Below are positions 42,987 to 52,072 of a stretch of DNA of 64,000 nucleotides, piece by piece; positions within the stretch are counted from its first letter, which is position 1; every line of letters begins with the position of its first letter. The notes beneath the pieces were generated by a model. It was not told the origin of the DNA, ran no database searches, and was given only the letters and a program-made list of their open reading frames with translations. The translations under genes and the position numbers were made by a program. The stretch is taken from positions 5,332,001 through 5,396,000 of the forward strand of contig NZ_CP097263.1 of NCBI RefSeq assembly GCF_028622115.1. Direction: 5' to 3'. Source of the DNA: Kutzneria chonburiensis. GTDB lineage: Bacteria > Actinomycetota > Actinomycetes > Mycobacteriales > Pseudonocardiaceae.

Positions 42987-45668
42987 GTGGAGTTGCAACT
43001 GCTGGGGCCGGTGCGCGTGCGCGTCGGCACGGCGGCGGTGGAGCCGGGACCGCGGCAGCGGCGGCTGGTGCTGGCCCTGCTGGCGCTGGAGGTCAACCGG
43101 CCGGTGTCGCGGGAGCGCATCATCTCCTGGCTGTGGCCCGACGACCCGCCCCGCAGCGCCGCGCACGCCGTCCAGGTGCACGTGTCCCATCTGCGAGCCG
43201 TGCTCGGCGACGAGATGACCATCACCGGCAACTATGTGTTGCAGGCTGATCCGCGGCGGATCGACGTGCACCGGTTCCTGGACGGGGTGGCGCGGGCGGC
43301 CGCCGCCCCGAACGACCGGGCCCGGGTCGGCCTGCTGGACCAGGCCTTGGCGTTGTGGGTCGGGCCGGCGCTGGCCGATGCGGCCACGCCGGAGATCCGG
43401 TCACGGCTGTGCGGCGGGCTGGAGGAGACCCGGCTCGTCGCCATGGAGGACCGGTTCGACGCCCTGCTGCGGCTCGGCGGGGACGCCGTCGTCGGCGAGC
43501 TCACGGCGCTCGTGGACGCCCATCCGACCCGGGAACGCCTGGTCGGGCAGCTGATGCTGGCCCAGCACCGCGGCGGGCAGACCGCTCAGGCGTTGGACGT
43601 CTTCCGGCGCACCCGGGCGCTGCTGGCCTCGGAGCTGGGCATCGACCCCGGGGCCGAGTTGCAGCGGCTCGAGCTGGCCATTCTCCGTGACGACCCGGCA
43701 TTGTCCCCGGTTGCCTCGACCGTGTCCGAGTCGGTCGGCCGGACCCGGTTGATCGGGCGGGACGGGGACATCTCCGATGTCGTCGAGCGGCTGCGTCAGG
43801 GCACCAGGCTGCTGACGCTGACCGGGCCCGGCGGCGTCGGCAAGACGCGGCTGGCCGTGGCAGCCACGCGTCGGCTGGCTGAAGACGTGCCGATGGTGTC
43901 GCTGGCGCCGGTGCGCGATCCCCGTCTGGTGTTGGCGGCGATCGCCGACGCACTGTCCATTCAGGACACCGGCGATCTGCGCCATACGCTGCCGGCGTAC
44001 CTACGGGAGCGGCGTTTGGTGCTGCTGCTGGACAATCTCGAGCATCTGCTCGACTCCGCGCCGGACATCGGGTGGCTGCTGGATGCCGCGCCCGGGCTGA
44101 CCGTCGTCGCCACCAGCCGTGCGCCGTTGCGGTTGAGCGGCGAGCAGGTGCGACCGGTGGAGCCGTTGGACGGGCCGTCGTCGGTGGCGTTGTTCCTTGA
44201 ACGGGCCCAGCAGGCAGGGTCGCCCGGTGTGTTGGATCCCGTTGTGGTGGCGGAGATCTGCGCACGCATCGACCGTCTGCCGCTGGCCATCGAGCTCGCC
44301 GCTGCTCGCACTCGGCTGCTGTCGGCGTCGGCGCTGTTGGACCAGCTGCGTGGTTCGCACGACCTGCTGACCGACGGTGCCCGGGACCTGCCGGCCCGGC
44401 ACCAGACGCTGCGCGCCACCATCGCGTGGAGCTACGACCTGCTGCCGTCCGAAGAGCAGGCCCTGCTGCGGGCGGTGGCGGTGTTCGCCGGCGCCTGGAC
44501 GGTCGACGCCGCGGCCGCCGTCGCCGACCTCGACACGACGACAACCTTGCGGCTGCTCGGTTCCCTGCTGGACGGCAGTCTCGTCGTCCGGCAGGACGAT
44601 CGGTTCCTGCTGCTGGAGACCGTGCGGACTTTCGCTTTGGCCCAAGGGGATTCCACTCTTGCCCGGGACCGGCACGCCACGTATGTCGTGCGCACCTTCG
44701 CGGCGGCTCGGCGCGATATGGAGGGGCCGGACCAGGCGCTGTGGTTCGACCGTCTGCACCGCGAGCAGGACGACCTGCGGGCCGCGCTGCGGTGGCTGCT
44801 CGACCGGGGGCGGTTCGAGGAGTGCGCGTCGGTGCTGTTCTTCATGCCGTACTGGGTGGTCGGCGGGCACCAGGCCGAATACCGGCGTTGGGCCGCCGAG
44901 GTGCTGGCCGGCCCGCTGAGCGTCGACGCCCGCGCCGGCGTGCTGGGCATCCACGGGTTCGCCGTGTACGGCGTCGACCAGGCCGAAGGCCTGCGGGCCA
45001 CCGAGGAGGCGGTGCGGCTGGCCCGTCAGGCCGCCGATCCCGCGATCCTCGGGCCGGTGCTGCTGATGCGCGGACATGTCGTGATGTGGCGTGAGGACAA
45101 CGCCCTCGCCGACGAGGTGTTCGCCGAGGCCGAGACCGCGCTAATGGAAAGCGGCCAACCGAGCCATTACGCCGTGGCTCGGGCCGCGCACGCCACCGTG
45201 GTGCTGGCGCTCGGGCGGCCCGACGAGGCCCGTCGGATGCTGGCCCGGCTGGAGGCCGACCGCCGGCAGGCCGGCATCGGCTGGGACCTCGGCGTCACCC
45301 TGGTCTACCGGGGGCTCGTGCTGATCCGGCTCGGCGACTGGGACCGGGCCGAGCGGCTCATCCGCGACTCCGTCGCGCTGACCCACCATTTCGGCACCGG
45401 CACCACGATGATGTACGCGCTGAACTACCTCACCGTGATCGCCGCACACACCGACCGTCCCCGTCGCGCCGCCCGTTTGGCCGGTGCCGCCGCACGCCTC
45501 GTCGAGCAGGCCGGGCCCCACACGCTGCGGGACATCGTCCGCCACCTGACGCAGGAGGCCACCGACAAGGTGCGGGCCCTCGTCGGTCCGGCGGACTTCG
45601 ACGTGCTGTTCGGCGAGGGCCATGCCCTGACCTGGGCGGAAGTGGTGGCGCTGGTGGCGACCGAATAA
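42987..45668 (+). CDS. AfsR/SARP-type BTAD regulator with NB-ARC ATPase, copy 1
   Basis: An 893-residue regulator. An OmpR-like DNA-binding domain (about residues 1-85, RQRRLVLALLALEVNRPVS) is followed by the BTAD domain (about 90-235). The NB-ARC ATPase has Walker A GPGGVGKTRLA near 280, Walker B LVLLLDNLEH and LPLAIELAAARTRLL. The C-terminal third is helical, TPR-like. Such proteins activate antibiotic or metabolic genes on ATP binding. GTG 42987 follows GGGGA. It is divergent from MarR and upstream of the NmrA-like gene. It is a paralogue of 53562-56270. Confidence 0.88.
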   Translation: MELQLLGPVRVRVGTAAVEPGPRQRRLVLALLALEVNRPVSRERIISWLWPDDPPRSAAHAVQVHVSHLRAVLGDEMTITGNYVLQADPRRIDVHRFLDGVARAAAAPNDRARVGLLDQALALWVGPALADAATPEIRSRLCGGLEETRLVAMEDRFDALLRLGGDAVVGELTALVDAHPTRERLVGQLMLAQHRGGQTAQALDVFRRTRALLASELGIDPGAELQRLELAILRDDPALSPVASTVSESVGRTRLIGRDGDISDVVERLRQGTRLLTLTGPGGVGKTRLAVAATRRLAEDVPMVSLAPVRDPRLVLAAIADALSIQDTGDLRHTLPAYLRERRLVLLLDNLEHLLDSAPDIGWLLDAAPGLTVVATSRAPLRLSGEQVRPVEPLDGPSSVALFLERAQQAGSPGVLDPVVVAEICARIDRLPLAIELAAARTRLLSASALLDQLRGSHDLLTDGARDLPARHQTLRATIAWSYDLLPSEEQALLRAVAVFAGAWTVDAAAAVADLDTTTTLRLLGSLLDGSLVVRQDDRFLLLETVRTFALAQGDSTLARDRHATYVVRTFAAARRDMEGPDQALWFDRLHREQDDLRAALRWLLDRGRFEECASVLFFMPYWVVGGHQAEYRRWAAEVLAGPLSVDARAGVLGIHGFAVYGVDQAEGLRATEEAVRLARQAADPAILGPVLLMRGHVVMWREDNALADEVFAEAETALMESGQPSHYAVARAAHATVVLALGRPDEARRMLARLEADRRQAGIGWDLGVTLVYRGLVLIRLGDWDRAERLIRDSVALTHHFGTGTTMMYALNYLTVIAAHTDRPRRAARLAGAAARLVEQAGPHTLRDIVRHLTQEATDKVRALVGPADFDVLFGEGHALTWAEVVALVATE

Positions 45669-45709
45669 AAGACTTGCTTGCGGAACATTTTCACGGTCAA
45701 ACTTTGTGC

Positions 45710-46546
45710 ATGGAACCTTTGACTGTTGCGGTGACCGGCGCGACCGGAACCCAAGGCGGCGCGACCGCCCGAGCGCTGGTGGCGGCCGGCCATCACGTTC
45801 GCGCCCTGACTCGACGGCCCGATGCCGTCGAGCTCGACGGCATCGAGGTCGTCGCCGCCGACTTCGACGACCCGGCGTCGCTGGACCGGGCGTTCGACGG
45901 GGTCGACGCGGTCTTCCTCGTCACGACACCGTTCGGCACCGACCTGGACACCGAGGTCCGCCAGGGCGTGACCGCTGTCGACGCAGCCGTGCGGGCCGGC
46001 GTCGCGCACATCGTGTTCACCTCGGCGACCAACGCCGACCGGGCCACCGGCATCCCGCACTTCGACAGCAAGTGGGTGGTGGAGCAGCACCTCGCGCAGG
46101 CGACCGACAACTGGACGGTGATCGCCCCGGCGGCGTTCATGGACAACGTCGCCGGCGGCTGGGCGGCACGGTCGCTGCGACAGGGCCGGTACTCGCTGCC
46201 GCTGTCGCCGGGCACGCCGCTCAAGCTCATCGCCGCGGCCGACATCGGTGCCTTCGCGGCCCTGGTCATCGGCCGGCGCGAGGAGTTTCTCGGCCGCCGC
46301 ATCGACATCGCCTCGGACGAGCGCACGGGCAAGGAGATGGCCCGCACGCTCGGCACCCGACTCGGCCGTGCCATCGAGTACGACGCGGCGAGCGTCCAGG
46401 ACGTGGCGCACTACTCGACCGACCTGGCGGCGATGTTCGAGTACTTCGAGCGCGTCGGCATGGACGTCGACATCAGCCGACTCCGCTCGGACTACCCCGA
46501 GGTCGGCTGGCATACCTTCACCGAATGGGCCTCGTGCCTCAGCTGA
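45710..46546 (+). CDS. NmrA-like NAD(P)-binding protein
   Basis: A 278-residue atypical SDR of the NmrA/HSCARG type. It has the cofactor motif VAVTGATGTQGGATARAL and RALTRRPDAV. HIVFTSATNAD lies at the usual serine strand, and the catalytic YxxxK is replaced by HFDSKWVVEQ. Relatives act as redox sensors or reductases of small quinone-like compounds. ATG 45710 may start a leaderless message. It follows the BTAD regulator by 41 bases and overlaps the convergent P450-like gene by eight. Confidence 0.82.
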   Translation: MEPLTVAVTGATGTQGGATARALVAAGHHVRALTRRPDAVELDGIEVVAADFDDPASLDRAFDGVDAVFLVTTPFGTDLDTEVRQGVTAVDAAVRAGVAHIVFTSATNADRATGIPHFDSKWVVEQHLAQATDNWTVIAPAAFMDNVAGGWAARSLRQGRYSLPLSPGTPLKLIAAADIGAFAALVIGRREEFLGRRIDIASDERTGKEMARTLGTRLGRAIEYDAASVQDVAHYSTDLAAMFEYFERVGMDVDISRLRSDYPEVGWHTFTEWASCLS

Positions 46547-47558
46547 CCAGCACCGGCAGGCTTTCCACGGCCCGGCTCAATCTCGTGAACTGCCAAGGGA
46601 TCCGCGCGGCCGGCACGGCCAGGCGCAGGTCGGGGAAGTCGCCGATCAACAGCTCCAGCACGGTCTCGGCCAACACGCGGCCGAGCAGCGCGCCGATTCG
46701 GTACTGCACGCCGAGCCCGACCGTGCCGACGAAGCGGCGGTCGGACGGACAGTCGATGCCGGCCAGCATGACGACCTCACCGGCCGGGATCACCGTGCCG
46801 CCCAACCGAACCGGTTCGGTGGTGCAGCGGAATGTGCCGACATGCAACGGATCGCTGCCGGTGACCAGATCGGCGACGACATCGCCCAGCAGCGCGGGCT
46901 CGTTGCGTACCAAGGCAATTCGGCGCGGGTCGGCCAGCAGCGCCGTCATCGCGTTGGCCACGAAGCCGCCGGCGATCTCGACGGCGCCGATGACCAGCAT
47001 GGCCACGAGGTTCAGCATCTCGTCGGGCGACGCCTTGGTGGCAGCCAAGGCCGACATGAGCTCGTTGTCGGCCTGGGCCGAGCCGGCCCGTTCGTGGACG
47101 GCGAGCAGAATCTCCGTCCACGAACGGGTTTTGTCGTCGGCCGGCAGCCCGAGCAGCTCGCACGTGAGCAGCAGCGGCAGCGGCCGGGCCACCTCGGCGA
47201 CCAGGTCCACCGACCGCTGGTCGTGCAGCGGCGCGAGCAACTCTGTTGCCAGCAACCCGATCAGCGGCCTTAGTGGTTCCACGTGATCAGGCGTGAACAC
47301 CTCGTCGGCGAGCCGCCGCAGCCGGTCGGCCGATTCGGGGCACAGCAAGGGTTCCGCGACCGCCAGGGGCAGCGCCCGCAGCGCCTGGCCGTCGATGTCG
47401 CAGCCGTCGATCACGTGCTCGACGGCCCGCGTGTCCTTGCTCAGCCGCTGGTCGGCCAGCCCGGCCCGGACGTCCTGATATCCGGTCACCAGCCACACTT
47501 TCGCCCCGGCCGGCGTCGCCGTCGGGACGATCCTCGGTAACTCCGGTCGCTCACACAT
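46539..47558 (-). CDS. P450-like protein lacking heme-binding and ExxR residues (possible glycosyltransferase auxiliary)
   Basis: A 339-residue cytochrome P450 homologue that is shorter than usual at the N-terminus. Three signatures are degenerate. The heme loop reads VGLGVQYRIGALLGR (about 280-294) with Arg where the heme cysteine should be. The I-helix AGxET block is IGAVEIAGGF (about 190-199). The K-helix ExxR is lost in ADLVTGSDPLH. Such proteins include EryCII, DesVIII and TylM3, which activate a partner glycosyltransferase. A glycosyltransferase gene lies immediately upstream on the same strand, 64 bases away. Confidence 0.75.
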   Translation of the reverse strand: MCERPELPRIVPTATPAGAKVWLVTGYQDVRAGLADQRLSKDTRAVEHVIDGCDIDGQALRALPLAVAEPLLCPESADRLRRLADEVFTPDHVEPLRPLIGLLATELLAPLHDQRSVDLVAEVARPLPLLLTCELLGLPADDKTRSWTEILLAVHERAGSAQADNELMSALAATKASPDEMLNLVAMLVIGAVEIAGGFVANAMTALLADPRRIALVRNEPALLGDVVADLVTGSDPLHVGTFRCTTEPVRLGGTVIPAGEVVMLAGIDCPSDRRFVGTVGLGVQYRIGALLGRVLAETVLELLIGDFPDLRLAVPAARIPWQFTRLSRAVESLPVLVS

Positions 47559-47622
47559 GTCCCACGCACCCCCGTGCCGATCGAGTCGAGTGTGGGTGAC
47601 ACGAGCGGTAACGCGGGTCGGT

Positions 47623-48744
47623 TCAACCCCGAACGAAATCGGCCAGCCGCGCGGCCACCTCCGGCGGCGACGGCATGGCCGCGACCTCGGCGGCGACCTC
47701 GGCCGCGGCGGTGCGGAACTTGTCCTCGGCGAGCAGGTGGTTGATCACCCCGGCGTCGAGCTCGTGCTCCTCCACCTGGAGGCCGACGCCGCGGTCGTGC
47801 ACGGCGGCCGCGTTGATGTGCCGGTCCGCGCCGCTGGGCGCGACCAGCTGCGGGACGCCCATGGCCAGCGGCGTCATCGCGGCGCCGGCGCCGCCGTGAT
47901 GGATGAGCAGGGAACTGGTGGCCAGCAACGAGTTCAGCGGCACCCAGCCGGCCGCCCGGACGTTCGGCGGCAGCGGGCCGAGGCCGTCGAGGTCGACCTT
48001 GTCGCCCAGCGCCAGCACGAATTCGGCGTCGACGCCCGGCGCCGCCTCGATGATCCGCTCGACCGGGCCGAGGCCGTTCATCGAGGGCGCGACCGTGCCG
48101 AGGGTGACCGCGACGCGTGGCTTGTGCGCCTCCGCCAGCCAGGACGGTTCGACGCCGCCGCCGTTGTACGGCACGTACCGCATCGGCCACCCCTCCGGCT
48201 CGGCCATGCTCGGCGGCGCGACATCGACGTAGGCGCGGCGTTCCGGCAGGTCGACGCCGTACTGCTCGAACCCGTCGGCCATGTGCTCGCGGAACGTCTC
48301 GGCCAGTTGGCCGCCGCGCAGGAAGCCGAAGCCGTGGCCGACCCAGGGCACGCCCAGCTTGGCCGCCGCGACCAGGCCCGAGCCGCCCATCGCGCCTTGG
48401 AGCACCACGTCCGGGCGGAATCGCTCGGCCGCCGCCATCGTGCCCGGCAGCAGGGGGCGGGTCAGCCACGGGAGGATCGCCCCCACCTCGCGGACGTCCG
48501 TGACGCGGCGATTGGCCAGTTCGGCGAAGCGTTCCGGGTCCTGCCGGCGGAGCTGTTCGAACTGGTCGCGGACGTTGCTGCCGGGCAGCGCGTCCACCAC
48601 CGGCAGGCCCGCGTCGGCGACCGCCAGGCCGTCACTCGACGTGACGACCAGCACGTCGTGTCCGGCCGCGCGCAAAGCCCAGGTCAACGGCACCATCGGG
48701 AAGACATGCCCCACGCCGGGGGCCGAGACTACGAGAACACGCAC
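47623..48744 (-). CDS. GT1-family glycosyltransferase (UGT/MGT type)
   Basis: A 373-residue GT-B glycosyltransferase of the group that glycosylates natural products or drugs. The N-terminal acceptor domain starts VLVVSAPGVGHVFPMVPLTW. The C-terminal nucleotide-sugar domain has AVTLGTVAP, AAGWVPLNSLLATSSLLIHH and HHGGAGAAMTPLAMGVPQLV. GTG 48744 follows GGGGGAG. It is the first gene of a pair with the P450-like protein and is divergent from the TetR gene, whose operators cover its promoter. Donor and acceptor are unknown. Confidence 0.87.
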   Translation of the reverse strand: MRVLVVSAPGVGHVFPMVPLTWALRAAGHDVLVVTSSDGLAVADAGLPVVDALPGSNVRDQFEQLRRQDPERFAELANRRVTDVREVGAILPWLTRPLLPGTMAAAERFRPDVVLQGAMGGSGLVAAAKLGVPWVGHGFGFLRGGQLAETFREHMADGFEQYGVDLPERRAYVDVAPPSMAEPEGWPMRYVPYNGGGVEPSWLAEAHKPRVAVTLGTVAPSMNGLGPVERIIEAAPGVDAEFVLALGDKVDLDGLGPLPPNVRAAGWVPLNSLLATSSLLIHHGGAGAAMTPLAMGVPQLVAPSGADRHINAAAVHDRGVGLQVEEHELDAGVINHLLAEDKFRTAAAEVAAEVAAMPSPPEVAARLADFVRG

Positions 48745-48756
48745 GAGGACTCCCCC

Positions 48757-48779
48757 ATAGAGAACGAAACGTTTTCTAT
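48757..48779. promoter_or_regulatory. TetR-type operator 1
   Basis: ATAGAGAACG and CGTTTTCTAT flank AAA, an inverted repeat with nine of ten pairs matching. It lies 13 bases upstream of the glycosyltransferase GTG, where binding would block its transcription. Confidence 0.65.
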
Positions 48780-48800
48780 CTCCACGGTAGCCTCGGGCGT

Positions 48801-48821
48801 TAGAGAACGCAACGGACTCTA
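48801..48821. promoter_or_regulatory. TetR-type operator 2
   Basis: TAGAGAACGCAACGGACTCT resembles operator 1 (shared TAGAGAACG, AAC and CTA) and lies 19 bases upstream of the TetR start, suiting autoregulation. Confidence 0.55.
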
Positions 48822-48839
48822 TTCGAACGGACGGGTGGC

Positions 48840-49421
48840 GTGGATCACCGCAAGGGGCCGCGGCGGCGCGGCGACGAGCTCAACAGGGCGATCTTCACTG
48901 CCGCCTTGGACGAGTTGGTTGAGGTCGGCTACCAGCGCCTGACCATGGAGCGGGTCGCGGAGCGCTCCCGCACCAGCAAGGCTTCCCTCTACCGCCGTTG
49001 GCCCGGCCGCGCCGAGTTGATGATGGACGCCATCCTCAACGTCTTCCCCACCGTCGAGGAGCTCCCCGACACCGGCGACCTCCGCGCTGACCTCCTCGCC
49101 GCCCTCCGCGCCATGGCCGATGCGCTCAACAGCCCCCTCGGCGTCGCCGTCCGCTCCGTCATCGCCGAGCTCGACGCCGTCCCCGGCGCCCTCACCTTGC
49201 ACCGCGAGCGCTTCGTCGAGCGCCGCAACCAGCTCATGCTCGACCTCATCCAGCGCGCCGTCCTCCGTGGCCAGGCCCGCCCCGCCGCCCTCACCCCCCG
49301 CGTCGCCTCCGTCGGCCCCGCCCTCATGCGCGACCACTTCCACACCCACAACGGCCCCATCACCGACGACGTCATCCTCGCCATCGTCGACGAGGTCCTC
49401 GTGCCCTTGATCAGCGTCTAG
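48840..49421 (+). CDS. TetR family transcriptional regulator
   Basis: A 193-residue TetR repressor. The N-terminal helix-turn-helix is GYQRLTMERVAERSRTSKAS followed by LYRRWPGRAELM. The ligand domain is all-helical with no recognisable specificity. The start is GTG 48840. It is divergent from the glycosyltransferase/P450-like pair, with two matching operators between, so it probably represses that pair and itself. It overlaps the convergent KAP tail by four bases. Confidence 0.87.
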   Translation: MDHRKGPRRRGDELNRAIFTAALDELVEVGYQRLTMERVAERSRTSKASLYRRWPGRAELMMDAILNVFPTVEELPDTGDLRADLLAALRAMADALNSPLGVAVRSVIAELDAVPGALTLHRERFVERRNQLMLDLIQRAVLRGQARPAALTPRVASVGPALMRDHFHTHNGPITDDVILAIVDEVLVPLISV

Positions 49422-49708
49422 CCGACCTGCCCGCCGCAACACGACCGGATCAGGGCCGGGGTCAGTTCCGTCGGCGCGTCCGTGAGGAACCGGCGCACGG
49501 TCGGTTCCAGGGAACGCAGCGGTTCCGGGATCTCGCCGTCGGCCTTGATCACCTCGATCAGCTCGGGATCGCGTTCCAGGTGGCCGGCCAGCAGGGGCCA
49601 CCGGATCAGGATGATCGTCCACAGCGCCAGCGGGTCCGTGCCCACGGTGGTGCTCTCCATCGTGCGCAGGATGCGCAGCACGCTGTACGTGTTGACGAAG
49701 CGTTTCAT
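49418..49708 (-). CDS. C-terminal fragment of the KAP NTPase, split off by a one-base frameshift
   Basis: A 96-residue frame beginning MKRFVNTYSVLRILR, a motif that normally continues directly from the preceding NPEA in KAP-family NTPases (NPRxxKRFVN). Here the upstream gene ends ANPEA-TGA, and the ATG of this frame overlaps that stop (ATGA). Restoring one base would fuse them in register. It may be made by reinitiation at the overlap, by a -1 slip, or not at all. The rest (LWTIILIRWPLLAGHL) matches the usual end of the domain. Confidence 0.6.
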   Translation of the reverse strand: MKRFVNTYSVLRILRTMESTTVGTDPLALWTIILIRWPLLAGHLERDPELIEVIKADGEIPEPLRSLEPTVRRFLTDAPTELTPALIRSCCGGQVG

Positions 49709-52017
49709 GCCTCGGGGTTGGCCAGCAGCAGCGGGGCGAACTTCTGCAGCGTGTGCTCCGTCGCCTCGCTCACCTCCGGCGCCGACATCTTCGTGACCGC
49801 GTCGGAGATCACCGCCTGCCTCGCCGCCGGGCTGGCGTTGTCCAGCGCCTCGAGCACGTCTCCCTCGGTGCGGCCGCTCACCACTCGGGCGCGTACCTCT
49901 TGGACCTCCTCCGTCAGCTCTCTTCGCGCCGCCGGGGCGATGCCCAGCAGCGTGTCGAAGTAGCCCGATTGGACCTGCGTTCCCATTGCCGGCATCGGCA
50001 CGCTCAGCTGGAACAGCTTGTCCAGGAACAGATGCCCCAGCGGTCGGCCCGGTTCATCCACCGCCCCTTGGAAGTTCTCGTACGTCTTCTCGTACGCCCT
50101 GCGCAGCCACGCCCCGTCCGCCGCCACCACGAAGTTCGCCGCCCGCGGGATCCTCCCCGTGCCCGCCGGGGCGTCCCGGACCAGGTTCTGCACCGCTTCC
50201 AGGATCGCCACCACGAACTTCTCGTCGCACCGGTCCAGGTCGTCGATGAACAACACCACCGGTTTGCGGGAATGCTCCACCAGCCAGGCGAAGTGCTCGG
50301 TCACCTCGTGCATCGGGTTCGTGTGCGACTGCTCGAACAGCCGCGCACCCCGGGCCGAGTTCCACAGCAGCAGGCGGCTCACGACCTTCCCCGCCGACCA
50401 CAACACGGCCAGCGCGGCCAGTCCCCCCGCCACCGCTTTGCCGTAGTCCCCAAAGTCCTTCGGTGTCAACGGAATCGGCCCCAGCAGCATCACCACCCCG
50501 ACGCCGAGCAGCACCAGCACCAACATCGCCAGCAGATAAGACGCCCCGGATCTCCTTATCCGGGCCACCGTCTCCCTGATCCTCAGCCACCATTGCCGCC
50601 GGCCGATCAGCTGATCGCGCATGCAGGTGATCAACGCCCACCAGGGCGGTTCCACGCGCGCATACCGCCAGGCATTGAACATCACGACGTTCGTGCCGTG
50701 CAGACGGTCTTGCAGGAGATTCAGCAGGCTCGTCTTGCCCGCTCCCCAGGGCCCATCGAGGTGGATCAGGAAGGACACATCTGGTTGCTCCTGCTGCGCC
50801 TTCCGTAACCGATCCGCCAGGACGCCCGCCAGCGGCGTGCGGTTGAGCCGGTCGACCCGCGCCGGCATGTCATCGGCCCAGTCCACGTTCTGCCGGGGCT
50901 GCCTGGTGATCTTCCGCAGCCGCCCCTCGGCCGCCAGCCGTTCCTGCTCCTCCTCCCAGAGCAGCAGTTCGTGAGCATAGGAATGGACCAACGCGTGCAG
51001 CCGATAGTCACCGGCGAGCATGTTCTGTCTGACGAGCTCGTCGAGTGCGTCAGTCGCGGTGTTCGGGGGCAGGTCGACGAGCGCGGCGGCCTCTTCGACC
51101 GTGACCTGACCACCGGGATGCAGGCCGAGAAACCTGAACAGCCGCGCCGCGTTGGCCGAGAGGTGCTGGTACGTCCAGGAGAACGCGGTCTCCACCGAGA
51201 TCTCGCCGAACTCTCCGGCCCCGACCGCCGCCAACTCGGTCGCCAGCTCGGCCAGCGGCCGCTTGCTGTCCGCCGCACGTGCGCCCACGATCCGAAGGGC
51301 GAGCGGCAGACCCGCGCACTCGTTGATGATGGTTGCCACCGCGTCGGGCTCTGCGTCCGTCCGGTCAAGGCCGAGCACCTGATCCAGCAGCTCTCGCGCC
51401 AGATCAGGACTCATCGGGTCGACTCTGAACGCCGAGACACGGGAGGTGGCCAGGGTCAGTTCGCTCAGCGACTGGCGGCTGGTGACCACCAGTCGACAGT
51501 CGCCGGATCCGATCACCAGCGGCAGCACCTGCTCGGCGGCGGCCACGTTGTCAAGGATGATCAGCAGCCGTCTGGAGCTGACCAGGGTGCGGAACTGACT
51601 CGCACGAGCGTCCAGATCGGCTGGCAGCTCATCGGCGGTGACCCCGAGGGAGCGCAGGACCAGTCCCAGTACCTCGGCCGACGAGAGCGGCGTGCCGGCG
51701 GCCGAATACCCCCGCATGTCGACAAAGATCTGGCCGTCCGGGAACTTGCCGGCCATCCGTTCGGCCCACATCACCACCAGGGCCGTCTTGCCCACACCGC
51801 CCATGCCCTGGACCACGCACATGGTCGGCCCGCCGGCCTCGGTCAGCCGGTCGAGAGTCCTGAGCTCGTCCTGCCGCCCGACGAAGTGGGCCGGCATGGG
51901 CGGGGTCTCTCGCGGCACCAGAGCAGGCCCGCCTCGGAACGACAAGGCCTCGATCCGGCCGGCCTGGATGACCTGGCCGCTGACTTCGCCGCTGATGAAG
52001 TTGTGCGGCTCCGCCAT
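49705..52017 (-). CDS. STAND (NB-ARC) plus KAP double P-loop NTPase with amyloid-motif-like N-terminus
   Basis: A 770-residue protein. Residues 5-22 (HNFISGEVSGQVIQAGRI) resemble RHIM-like bacterial amyloid signalling motifs found before NLR-type ATPases. NB-ARC follows, with Walker A GMGGVGKTAL (71-80), Walker B LLIILD (151-156), CAGLPLALRIVGA (234-246) and a winged helix to about 350. The KAP domain has Walker A GPWGAGKTS (422-430), two membrane helices (about 494-513 and 526-545) and Walker B VVLFIDDLDR (587-596). The usual KAP C-terminus is in the next frame. AAGGAG precedes ATG 52017. An immune or conflict role is likely. Confidence 0.8.
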   Translation of the reverse strand: MAEPHNFISGEVSGQVIQAGRIEALSFRGGPALVPRETPPMPAHFVGRQDELRTLDRLTEAGGPTMCVVQGMGGVGKTALVVMWAERMAGKFPDGQIFVDMRGYSAAGTPLSSAEVLGLVLRSLGVTADELPADLDARASQFRTLVSSRRLLIILDNVAAAEQVLPLVIGSGDCRLVVTSRQSLSELTLATSRVSAFRVDPMSPDLARELLDQVLGLDRTDAEPDAVATIINECAGLPLALRIVGARAADSKRPLAELATELAAVGAGEFGEISVETAFSWTYQHLSANAARLFRFLGLHPGGQVTVEEAAALVDLPPNTATDALDELVRQNMLAGDYRLHALVHSYAHELLLWEEEQERLAAEGRLRKITRQPRQNVDWADDMPARVDRLNRTPLAGVLADRLRKAQQEQPDVSFLIHLDGPWGAGKTSLLNLLQDRLHGTNVVMFNAWRYARVEPPWWALITCMRDQLIGRRQWWLRIRETVARIRRSGASYLLAMLVLVLLGVGVVMLLGPIPLTPKDFGDYGKAVAGGLAALAVLWSAGKVVSRLLLWNSARGARLFEQSHTNPMHEVTEHFAWLVEHSRKPVVLFIDDLDRCDEKFVVAILEAVQNLVRDAPAGTGRIPRAANFVVAADGAWLRRAYEKTYENFQGAVDEPGRPLGHLFLDKLFQLSVPMPAMGTQVQSGYFDTLLGIAPAARRELTEEVQEVRARVVSGRTEGDVLEALDNASPAARQAVISDAVTKMSAPEVSEATEHTLQKFAPLLLANPEA

Positions 52018-52072
52018 TTCGGTCTCCTTCTCCGCGCGATCCGTACAGGATGGCACCGGGAGGTCGCCGAGG

